64,000 bases of DNA, from positions 58,079 through 122,078 of the forward strand of contig NZ_BMDZ01000006.1 in assembly GCF_014636235.1 (NCBI RefSeq), given 5' to 3'. Under the pieces are notes generated by a model that saw only the letters and a program-made list of their open reading frames with translations, was not told where the DNA came from and searched no databases. This DNA comes from Tistrella bauzanensis. Lineage in GTDB: Bacteria; Pseudomonadota; Alphaproteobacteria; Tistrellales; Tistrellaceae. Shown here piece by piece: positions 25,898 to 33,448 of this stretch (positions within the stretch are counted from its first letter, which is position 1; each line of letters opens with the position of its first letter). Made by a program: the position numbers and the translations under genes.

Positions 25898-26533
25898 TCA
25901 GGCCAACCCCTCACGCGCCAGCGCCCGCCGCACCGCCGGCCGGTCCAGCACGCGTTCCGCCTGGGCATGCCAGTTCGGATACAGCCCCGCCATGTCGGTG
26001 CCGCCGCGCAGCCCCCACAGATAGAAGACCAGCAGGAACGCGTCGACCACCGAATAGCGGTCGCCAAGCGCCCAGTCGCGTCCGGACAGGCGGGCATCGA
26101 TGCGTGCCGACTGGTCCGCGATGGTCCGGGCCGCGCGGGCACGGATGCCATCCTGCGCCGCCGGATCGTCGCTGAACCGGGTGCTGCGCCACAGCCCGCC
26201 ATAGCCCTGGCCATGCATCACGCCCGACAACTCGCTCAACCATTCCAGCGCCCGGGCATGACCCAGCGGATCGGCGGGCAGCAACCCGGCTTGCGGGTGG
26301 CTGAGCGCCAGATACATCAGGATCGCCGGCGCCTCGGTCAGCGTGTCGCCCGCGGCCGTCACCAGAACCGGCACCCGACCCTTGGGGTTGACCGCCAGGA
26401 AGGCGGGCGCCCCGGCCTCACCCGCCTTGACGTCGACAGCCCGGTCCTCATAGGCGAGATCCAGATCCTCAAGAACGATCCGCACGGCCAGCGAGCAGGC
26501 GGCCCTGGCATAGAACAAGGTGATGTCGGACAT
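25898..26533 (-). CDS. Glutathione S-transferase
   Basis: A 211-residue GST. The N-terminal thioredoxin-like domain starts ITLFYARAACSLAVRIVLED and contains NPKGRVPVL with its cis-Pro; the glutathione-contact motif is LTEAPAILMYL. The C-terminal helical domain has the N-capping motif YSVVDAFLLVFYLWGL. The motif ARAACS puts it near the beta/BphK-like class, where Cys may be the active residue. The ATG at 26533 gives the family N-terminus; the frame is open for 22 codons upstream. It is divergent from a TetR gene, suggesting local repression. Confidence 0.92.
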   Translation of the reverse strand: MSDITLFYARAACSLAVRIVLEDLDLAYEDRAVDVKAGEAGAPAFLAVNPKGRVPVLVTAAGDTLTEAPAILMYLALSHPQAGLLPADPLGHARALEWLSELSGVMHGQGYGGLWRSTRFSDDPAAQDGIRARAARTIADQSARIDARLSGRDWALGDRYSVVDAFLLVFYLWGLRGGTDMAGLYPNWHAQAERVLDRPAVRRALAREGLA

Positions 26534-26578
26534 GGCGGCGGGGGCTCCACAAAAAAACGGTCTGTGGATTATTAGTGA

Positions 26579-26586
26579 ACGATCGT
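26579..26586. promoter_or_regulatory. Candidate TetR operator
   Basis: A perfect ACGATCGT palindrome, extended as an imperfect dyad AGTGAACGATCGTACTT, lies in the AT-rich gap between divergent GST and TetR genes, 45 bp upstream of the GST start codon. It is the only notable palindrome in this divergent region. Operator function is inferred. Confidence 0.45.
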
Positions 26587-26676
26587 ACTTTTTGGTCAAG
26601 GCCCCTATGCTGGATCGGCGCCGAGGCGACGCCGCGGCCAGATATGCGACCAGGAGCGGATGCCAGGAGCGGATAG

Positions 26677-27291
26677 ATGAGCAAAGCGGAGACCACCCGG
26701 CGGCGGATCATCGCCGCGGCGCTCGACCGCGCCAGCCTGCAGGGCATGCAGGGGCTGAGCCTGGGGGAACTGTCGGCGGCGCTCGGCATGTCGAAAAGCG
26801 GGGTCTTCGCCCATTTCGGGTCGAAGGAAGCGTTGCAGGCCGCCCTGCTGGACGCCATGCAGGACCGCTTCGCCGCCGTGGTCTGGCGCCCGGCACGCGC
26901 GCAGCCACCCGGCCGGGCGCGGCTTGCGGCGGTGTTCCTGAACTGGCTGGCCTGGGTGGATGGCCATCATCTGCCCGGCGGCTGCCCGCTGACCGCGGCG
27001 GCTGTGGAACTCGACGACCAGCCGGGCCCCTTGCACGACAAACTGGTCGAGGGTCAACGCCAGTGGCAGAACCTGCTGGCGGAACTGGTCTCGGCCGCCG
27101 ATGATCGCGCCAGCCCCACCGGCTGCGACCGCGACCGCGCCTTCCTGCTGTTCGGCATGGTGCTGGCCTATGCCCAGACCAGCCGCCTGCTGCGGGATCC
27201 GGATGCACGCGACCGCACGCTGAATAGTTTTGCCCGGATCATGGGCTTCCAGGCGACCGGCGGCCCGCCATCCGGTACGGCGCAGCGGTGA
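26677..27291 (+). CDS. TetR/AcrR family transcriptional regulator
   Basis: A 204-residue TetR-type regulator. The helix-turn-helix is at about residues 8-55 (RRRIIAAALDRASLQGMQG, LGMSKSGVFAHFGSKEALQ). The C-terminal domain (VFLNWLAWVDGHHLPGGCPLTAAAVELDDQPG) matches the TetR_C_16/YfiR-like fold common in this family. It is divergent from the GST gene with a palindrome between them, so it likely represses GST and itself until an electrophile or drug binds. Confidence 0.9.
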   Translation: MSKAETTRRRIIAAALDRASLQGMQGLSLGELSAALGMSKSGVFAHFGSKEALQAALLDAMQDRFAAVVWRPARAQPPGRARLAAVFLNWLAWVDGHHLPGGCPLTAAAVELDDQPGPLHDKLVEGQRQWQNLLAELVSAADDRASPTGCDRDRAFLLFGMVLAYAQTSRLLRDPDARDRTLNSFARIMGFQATGGPPSGTAQR

Positions 27292-27557
27292 GGTGATGAA
27301 CTGTCACACCGCCGGAAAAGCGATGTATTTTTGTCCCGCTCGCCCGAGCCGGACGATGAATCGACCGGAAATCCGATCATGACGCTTGAATTTCTCTCAG
27401 AATACGCTCATGTTCAGCCCGTCGATGGATGGACCAGAATGACTTGATCTTGCGCTAAAAAATTTGCGTCGAGCTGATACTCTTCTTTCCTGAAATGCGA
27501 TTCCGATGGCTGCGGTAACGCGGCTATGTAGACACACTGCAGATGAGGACATTCCCC
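27292..27557 (+). other. Long AT-richer leader upstream of the cold-shock gene
   Basis: 266 bp with no gene. Composition is distinctly lower in GC than the surroundings, with a CTAAAAAATTTGCG stretch near 27456. Long structured 5' leaders are characteristic of cold-shock mRNAs, where they act as RNA thermosensors. I could not place a convincing -35/-10 pair or a Y-box by eye, so this is suggestive only. Confidence 0.4.
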
Positions 27558-27770
27558 ATGCAGACCGGCACCGTTAAGTGGTTCAACGCCCAGAAGGGCT
27601 TCGGCTTCATCGCTCCCGACAATGGCGGCAATGACGCGTTCGTGCACATCAGCGCCGTCGAGCGTTCGGGCATCGGCGAGCTGGTCGAAGGCCAGCGCGT
27701 TGATTACGAACTGGTCGCTGACCGTCGCAGCGGCAAGATGACTGCCGACAACCTCCGGATCGTCGGCTGA
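27558..27770 (+). CDS. Cold-shock protein, CspA family
   Basis: A 70-residue single-stranded nucleic-acid-binding protein of OB fold. RNP1 is KGFGFI (in [14 protein letters not shown]) and RNP2 is DAFVHIS; the start TGTVKWFN is canonical. It acts as an RNA chaperone. The ATG at 27558 has GAGGAC upstream and gives the standard N-terminus; an in-frame ATG five codons earlier would add MRTFP. A strong terminator follows about 60 bp after the stop, so it is a monocistronic gene. Confidence 0.96.
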   Translation: MQTGTVKWFNAQKGFGFIAPDNGGNDAFVHISAVERSGIGELVEGQRVDYELVADRRSGKMTADNLRIVG

Positions 27771-27828
27771 CCCTAGCGGGTTTGCCGTCCAGGGTTCGCC
27801 GAGAGCCCACCGGACTGAGCTTCGAAGA

Positions 27829-27859
27829 CCCCGTGCCTCATCCGAGGCGCGGGGTTTTT
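27829..27859 (+). terminator. Rho-independent terminator of the cold-shock gene
   Basis: An 11-bp stem, CCCCGTGCCTC paired with GAGGCGCGGGG with one mismatch, a 4-nt loop, and TTTTT immediately after. It is on the plus strand behind the cspA-like gene. The remaining 218 bp to the next start (28078) are GC-rich and hold only a weak dyad around 27959-27972; I see no gene there. Confidence 0.88.
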
Positions 27860-28077
27860 GCATGACCGGCGATCCGGGCCGATCCCTCCCCGGTTCCACG
27901 CGCGCCGCCCCGGTCCTGCCGGCTGTTGCAGCATTGCCCGCTCTTGTGGCCACCTGTGTCAATCCGGGTTGATCCGGCAACGCCTGCCCCGCGCAATTTC
28001 TGACGGACCGTCGTAGGATAGGCGCCGCTGACGGTCGCTCCGGCCGCAGCCATATCTGCCGTCGGACCTTTGCACAC

Positions 28078-30624
28078 ATGACCTCGCCATCTGCCCCCCG
28101 CGGACCGATCTTCCGGCTGACCCTGGCTCTGGCACTGCTGCTGCCGGTCTGTATGGGGATCGCAGGCTTTCTGAACCTCACCGCCCTGAAGCGCGTGGAT
28201 GCCGAAGCCACGTTGAGCGAGGTGCAGGCGGTTGGCGGCAAATGGGCCGACCGGCTGCAGGTGTCGGTGCGCTATGGCAAGCCGCTGGAGAAATTCGCCG
28301 GCCTCGACGCCCTGCTCGACGATATCCGCGCCGACATCCCCGTGGTCACCCAGGCCGCGGTGCTGGATGCCACGGGCGGCGTTCTTGAGATGCGGGGCCG
28401 GGGCGAACTGCCACCGGCCGCGCAGGCCGATAGTGGCGGCGGCCGGGTGCATGACGTGGTGGTCAATGGCTCCCGCTGGGTGCTGTTCCCGATCCGCGAG
28501 GCGGGCGGACAGGTGATCGGCCACCTGGCGACCGCCCTGCCCGCCGGGGCACAGACTGCCGCCGTCACCGAAACCGTCCAGGCGATGACCCTGGCCGCCA
28601 TCACCATCACGCTCGCCGGCGTGGTGCTGACCGTGGGGCTGGGCCTCGCCCTGTCGCGTCGTGGCCGGCGTCGCGGCACCCTGCAACTGGGCTGGATGCG
28701 CATCGCCGGCATCGCCGTGGTGGTGGTGGCCCAGCTTGCCTTCGCGGCCTACAGCATCCGCGAATTCCGGGGCGCCGTCGAAGCCGCCGCCGGCCGGCAA
28801 GGCGACCGACTGGCAATGTCGGTTGCCCATGACCTGGATCAACTGCTCGACAAGGGCATCGGTCTGCGTTTCATGAGCCGGATCGAGGATAATTTCGCCC
28901 GGCTGGTGGATGCCGTGCCGCTGATCGGCGGTGCCGAGCTGATCGATGCCGATGGCCGGCGGATCGCCGGCTATGGCGTGACCGATGCCGGCAGCGGCCC
29001 GGTGGTGCGTCGCGCCCTGGCCCGATCGGTCGCGGCAGACGGCACCGCCATCGGCTCGAACGACCGCCCCGCCGGCTATGTCGCCGTCACCCTGTCGGGC
29101 AGCACCATCGCCACCAGCGTGCGCGCCCGCGTGCTGGATGCCATCACGCTCGCGCTGGTGTCGGCGATGATCGTGGGCGAAGGGCTGATCTTCGTGTTCG
29201 CGGCCGTGCGCGGGCGCTCGGCCGCGGCCACCGCCATCGCCGACAGCCGTTTCGCCCGACCGATGGCTTTCCTGTTTCTGCTGTCCTGGTCGCTGCCATT
29301 GTCGTTCGTGCCGCTGGCGATGCGGGCGCTGTCGTCCACGGGCGGACAGCCGCCCAGCGACATGCTGATGGCGGCCCCGGTCTCGGCTGAAATGTTCTGC
29401 GCGCTGATCACGGCCCTGATCGCCGGCCCGATGGCCGACCGGCGGGGCTGGCAGGTGCCGGTGCTGACCGGCTTCGCCCTGTGCGGTCTGGCCAATCTGT
29501 GCTCGATGCTGGTCATGACGGTCACCAACGATCCCCTGGGCTTCGTTGCCGCCCGGGCGCTGGGCGGGCTGGGCTATGGCTTCGCCTGGATGGGCATTCA
29601 GAGCCATCTTTACGCCACCACACGGCCGGAACGCCGGGGCAGCGCCACGGCGGCGCTGATCGCCGGCATCTTCGTGGGCCAGATGTGCGGCACCGCGATC
29701 GGCGCGATGCTGGCCGAGCAGCTTGGCTATGGCAATGTGTTCCTGATGGCGGCGGTGTTCCTGCTGCTGCCGCTGATCGTGGCGGTGGTGGCGATCACCG
29801 CCGCCCGTCAGCAGCTGTCCGCCACCGCCGGCGGCACCGACGCCATGGCCGTGGTCGATGACGACACGGCAACGCCGCTGCCGGCCGCCCCCGTGATCGG
29901 GCCGGCCACCCGGCCGGTTGCCGCCGCAGAGGGCGGCGGCTGGCGAGGCCTGCTCGGTGACCGCACCTTCATGCTGGTGCTGCTGTGCAGCGTGGTGCCG
30001 TTCTCGATCGCTCAGGTCGGGCTGCTGAATTTCGCCGTGCCGGTCTATCTGTCGGAACAGGGCATCAACCAGTCCGATATCGGCCGCGTGCTGATGGTGA
30101 ATGGTCTGGCGGTGATCATCCTGGGGCCGCTGTTCGGACGGTTGACCGACCGGATGACCGACAAGCGTCCGTTCATCGTGGCGGGCGCGATCGCCGCCGC
30201 CCTGGCCCTGGTGGTCGCCAGCCTGGGCGGCAATCTGATGGCGCTGGTCGCCGCCGTATTCCTGATCGGCGTGTCGGGCAGCATCGCCGGCGGCGCGCAG
30301 AGCGCCCATGGCCTGCAGGGTGAAGGCGTCGCCCGCGCCGGTATCGGCCGCGCGGTCAGCATGAAGCGCTCGGCCGACAAATTCGGGCAGATGCTGGGGC
30401 CGCTGATCGTCGGCGGGCTGTTCGCCGTGGTCGGCACCACCGCCGGCCTTGCCGCCACGGCCGGGCTGATGCTGATGGCCGGGCTGATCTTCCTGCTGCT
30501 CGACAAGGCGCCGGGTAAGCTGGGGATCGCCAAGGGGCTGGCGGGCTCATCCGGCCCGGGCGGCGGCCAGCCGGGCGATATGGCGGCAACAGACGCCCCC
30601 GTGGGCAAGGTGACCGGCCAATGA
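28078..30624 (+). CDS. MFS transporter with two N-terminal periplasmic sensor modules
   Basis: 848 residues. A membrane segment at about 12-34 and one at about 170-192 bracket a periplasmic module. A second pair at about 210-228 and 362-385 brackets another module of Cache-like size and pattern (VDAVPLIGGAELIDADGRRIAGYG). The last ~450 residues form a 12-segment major facilitator, with GPMADRRGW and GRLTDRMTDKR loops in the two halves. Double-Cache input is normal on chemoreceptors and phosphatases, and rare on transporters. It is coupled by an ATGA overlap to the GCS2-like ligase, suggesting ligand-gated export or import of that product. Substrate unknown. Confidence 0.82.
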   Translation: MTSPSAPRGPIFRLTLALALLLPVCMGIAGFLNLTALKRVDAEATLSEVQAVGGKWADRLQVSVRYGKPLEKFAGLDALLDDIRADIPVVTQAAVLDATGGVLEMRGRGELPPAAQADSGGGRVHDVVVNGSRWVLFPIREAGGQVIGHLATALPAGAQTAAVTETVQAMTLAAITITLAGVVLTVGLGLALSRRGRRRGTLQLGWMRIAGIAVVVVAQLAFAAYSIREFRGAVEAAAGRQGDRLAMSVAHDLDQLLDKGIGLRFMSRIEDNFARLVDAVPLIGGAELIDADGRRIAGYGVTDAGSGPVVRRALARSVAADGTAIGSNDRPAGYVAVTLSGSTIATSVRARVLDAITLALVSAMIVGEGLIFVFAAVRGRSAAATAIADSRFARPMAFLFLLSWSLPLSFVPLAMRALSSTGGQPPSDMLMAAPVSAEMFCALITALIAGPMADRRGWQVPVLTGFALCGLANLCSMLVMTVTNDPLGFVAARALGGLGYGFAWMGIQSHLYATTRPERRGSATAALIAGIFVGQMCGTAIGAMLAEQLGYGNVFLMAAVFLLLPLIVAVVAITAARQQLSATAGGTDAMAVVDDDTATPLPAAPVIGPATRPVAAAEGGGWRGLLGDRTFMLVLLCSVVPFSIAQVGLLNFAVPVYLSEQGINQSDIGRVLMVNGLAVIILGPLFGRLTDRMTDKRPFIVAGAIAAALALVVASLGGNLMALVAAVFLIGVSGSIAGGAQSAHGLQGEGVARAGIGRAVSMKRSADKFGQMLGPLIVGGLFAVVGTTAGLAATAGLMLMAGLIFLLLDKAPGKLGIAKGLAGSSGPGGGQPGDMAATDAPVGKVTGQ

Positions 30625-32225
30625 ACCGGATCGGGTGGCGTGCCGCGCCGGTCAAAGTAGGCGTCGAGGTGGAACTGCCGGTGGCGGCAGAGGCCGATGG
30701 CCGCAGCCTGGCGGTGCCCGGCGCCTTCGGCCATCTTCTGTCGGGGGTCGGCGCTGGCGATGCGCCGGTATCGGCGTTGATGCTGGGTGGGGCGCTGATC
30801 GGCCTGCGCGACCCGTCGGGCGTGATCTCGGTCGATAACGGCTTCAACAATCTGGAAGCATCGCTTGGCCCCGAGCCCGATCTGCCCGCCCTCGACGCAT
30901 CGGCGGCGACAGCCCTGGAGCGGATCGGCGCCGCGGTCGCGGCCGAAGGCGGCATGCTGGTCAATCTGGCCGAACATCCGTTCCAGGCCACCGATGCCGG
31001 CTTCTATGCCCGCACCCGCGCGCCCAAACCGGTCTATGACTATTGGAACCAGACCCGGGGCTGGGTGCATGCCTCGGGTATCGACGCCAAGGCCCATAAC
31101 AGCCCGTCGACCGATGTCGAGATCGCGCGCGGCGCCGATGCGGTCAACATCGTGCTGGGCTTTTCCGCCGCCTTCATCGCCCTGTTCGCCAACAGCCCGT
31201 TCGAAAATGGCGCGGCCACCGGCTTCAAGGAAAACCGGCTGACCCTGTGGCCGCGGATGTGCGGCACGGCCCATGCGGCGCGTGACCGGATCTGCTTTCA
31301 GCCGCCGGCGCAGCCGTTCAACGGCCTTGGCGCCTATCTGCGCTGGGCGTTGGGCATGGATGCGCCGGTTCCGGCCCTGCCCTTCGGCCCGGCCGATCTG
31401 GCGCCGACATCGAAGATCGGCGGGCTGGTCGAGATCAACGGCACACCCAGTCTGCGCCAGTTTCTGACCCGCCGGCAGGGCTGGGCCGGACGGTTGTATG
31501 GCGACAGCGGCGCCGAGGTGATGGTCACGCCCACCGCCGGCCATTTCGCGGCGATGCAGTCGTCGAATTTCCTCGACGCCCGGCTGCGCTTCACCTTTTC
31601 CCCCGATCACATGCCCGATCCCGCCGATCTGGTGGCGGCGATCGACGATGACGACGCCATCGCGGCGCTGATGGGCGCCTGCACCCGTGCGGTTTATCTG
31701 GAGGGCCGCGCCCCCGGCGCCAATCTGCCCGATCGCGATCTGATCGACCGGGCCGGGCCGGCGGTCGCCGGCAGCGTGGTCAATGCCGCCGGCGCGCTTC
31801 AGAAGGGCCTGCTCGCCAATCCGGACCGCGCGCTTGCCGCCATCGACCGCCATGGCTGGGGCCGTTTGATGGCGCTCCGGACGGCCGCGATCCGCGATGC
31901 CATGGCAGCCGAGGTCGATGGCCTGACCGCCGCCGCCCTGGCCGCCGAACTGGTGGAGATTGCGGCCGGCGGGCTGGACGCCGCCGATCAGCGCTTCCTG
32001 GCCTATCCCGACCATGTCTGCCGCACCGGCCAGAGCGGCGCTGACCGCGCCATCGCCATGGTCGAGGCCGGTCATGGCAGCATGGCCCGGCGTCTGCGCG
32101 CGCTGGTGGCCGCGCGCCGCCATGTGCCTGTCAGCCTTGGCGGCGGCGCCCTGTCGTCATATCCGGCCTCCGTGCGGGATCTGCCAGCATCATGCGCGCC
32201 GGCTCACTGCTCGATGGTGCGATAG
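30621..32225 (+). CDS. GCS2-like carboxylate-amine ligase
   Basis: 534 residues with features of glutamate-cysteine ligase family 2: the N-terminal GVEVELPV strand, the AHNSPSTDVEIARG core, and FANSPFENGAATGFKENRL-TLWPRM (about residues 189-214), which matches the GCS2 active-site segment. These ATP-grasp-like enzymes join the gamma-carboxyl of glutamate, or a related acid, to an amine. The product is not predictable; gamma-glutamyl dipeptides or a small peptide are possible. It starts within the stop of the sensor-MFS gene (4-bp overlap) and its 3' end overlaps the convergent ABC-binding-protein gene by 22 bp. Confidence 0.72.
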   Translation: MNRIGWRAAPVKVGVEVELPVAAEADGRSLAVPGAFGHLLSGVGAGDAPVSALMLGGALIGLRDPSGVISVDNGFNNLEASLGPEPDLPALDASAATALERIGAAVAAEGGMLVNLAEHPFQATDAGFYARTRAPKPVYDYWNQTRGWVHASGIDAKAHNSPSTDVEIARGADAVNIVLGFSAAFIALFANSPFENGAATGFKENRLTLWPRMCGTAHAARDRICFQPPAQPFNGLGAYLRWALGMDAPVPALPFGPADLAPTSKIGGLVEINGTPSLRQFLTRRQGWAGRLYGDSGAEVMVTPTAGHFAAMQSSNFLDARLRFTFSPDHMPDPADLVAAIDDDDAIAALMGACTRAVYLEGRAPGANLPDRDLIDRAGPAVAGSVVNAAGALQKGLLANPDRALAAIDRHGWGRLMALRTAAIRDAMAAEVDGLTAAALAAELVEIAAGGLDAADQRFLAYPDHVCRTGQSGADRAIAMVEAGHGSMARRLRALVAARRHVPVSLGGGALSSYPASVRDLPASCAPAHCSMVR

Positions 32226-33448
32226 ATCTCGTCGGCGGCCAGCAGGATGTCGACCGGCGGGTTGAAGCCGATGACCTCCATGGTCTCAAGATTGAGCGCG
32301 ATCTTCGCCGGCGCCACCCAGCGCTGATCCAGCGCCCGCGGCAGGGCGCCGTTCAGGATGCGGCCGATGATTTCGGCGTGATAGCGGCCGACATAGGTGA
32401 AGTCGCCCTGGGCGATGCTCATCAGCACGCCCCGGCTGACATCCGCCGATCCGGCCATGGAGAAGGTCGGGATGCCGGCATCCAGCGCCGCCTGTACGAT
32501 GCGCGGCAGGCTGCTGCTGGTCACGCCGCGATGCACGGTGATGTAGAAGGCATCCACCTTCGGGGCCAGTTCCTCATAGCAGCGCACCGCCTCGGCCTTC
32601 GCCACCTCCTGATCGACGCCGTTGAACGGCGCGAAACAGGTCACCAGTTCGAAGCCGCGACCGGCCGACACCGCTTCCAGTTCCTCGATCGCGGCAAAGG
32701 TCCGGCCTTCCGGCGTGTTCTCATAGACGATGCCCAGGCGATCGGCCTTGACGATGTCCTCGAACAGTTCGACCTGGCGGCCATAGCGGCCGGGCTCGAC
32801 CTTGGCATGCAGATTGGGGCGGCCGCTGTCATCCGGATTGGGGATGATCTTCGCCGCCACCGGGTCGGAGGTCGAGGCCACGACCACCGGCACCGCCACC
32901 GCGTCATTGGCCAGATCCTGGCCGGCCCAGGTGCCCATCGCGATCATCAGGTCGATGTCGCCGCGGGTCGCCAGCCGCTCGATCAGTTCAGGCCGCACCA
33001 GCTTGCGCCGCTCCGGGTCGAAATCGCCGGCCGTGTAATGCGCATCGGCCACGAATTCGACATAGGGGCCGCGGGCATTGGCCACCAGGTACTGCCACAG
33101 ATCGGCCGAATCGGTGAAGCTGTCATTCGGCGGCAGGTCGATGTCCGGCACCCAGCCCAGTTGGATCATGCCCCGCACGATCGCCGCCAGGATGATCTTG
33201 TAGTCGGCGTACTGCCCGCCCTCGTAATAGCCGATCCGGAACCGGTGTTCGGGCGCGACGGCAGGCGGGGTTTCCGGCACCGCTTCGGCGGCGGCGCGCT
33301 CGGCGGCGGTCGGCGGCGGAGAGGCTGCCGCCTCGGCGGCATCTGCCGGTGCCGGCACAAGGCCCAGAAGCAGTCCGGCAAGGGCAAGGCCGATCAGCAG
33401 CGAGAGCATGGCGCGGCCGAACAGGGTGGCAGGCTTCCTCAAGGTCAT
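32204..33448 (-). CDS. ABC_sub_bind-family periplasmic protein
   Basis: 414 residues with a signal peptide (MTLRKPATLFGRAMLSLLIG... to ADA, about residue 37), a Pro/Ala linker, and an ABC_sub_bind (PF04392-like) binding fold: IGYYEGGQYADYKIILAAIV, DLMIAMGTWAGQDLAN, VPVVVASTSDPVAAKII, LGIVYENTPEGR. No ABC permease or ATPase is adjacent. It is coupled by a 4-bp overlap to the upstream phosphatase gene, so it probably serves as a ligand sensor for that protein rather than a transporter subunit. Related proteins bind aromatic amino acids or small organics. Confidence 0.82.
   Translation of the reverse strand: MTLRKPATLFGRAMLSLLIGLALAGLLLGLVPAPADAAEAAASPPPTAAERAAAEAVPETPPAVAPEHRFRIGYYEGGQYADYKIILAAIVRGMIQLGWVPDIDLPPNDSFTDSADLWQYLVANARGPYVEFVADAHYTAGDFDPERRKLVRPELIERLATRGDIDLMIAMGTWAGQDLANDAVAVPVVVASTSDPVAAKIIPNPDDSGRPNLHAKVEPGRYGRQVELFEDIVKADRLGIVYENTPEGRTFAAIEELEAVSAGRGFELVTCFAPFNGVDQEVAKAEAVRCYEELAPKVDAFYITVHRGVTSSSLPRIVQAALDAGIPTFSMAGSADVSRGVLMSIAQGDFTYVGRYHAEIIGRILNGALPRALDQRWVAPAKIALNLETMEVIGFNPPVDILLAADEIYRTIEQ

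Noticed and set aside
27838-32123. Two long minus-strand open frames opposite the sensor-MFS and ligase genes
   Set aside because: Low-complexity His/Gln/Gly-rich translations typical of the antisense frame in high-GC genes; the sense frames hold recognisable families.
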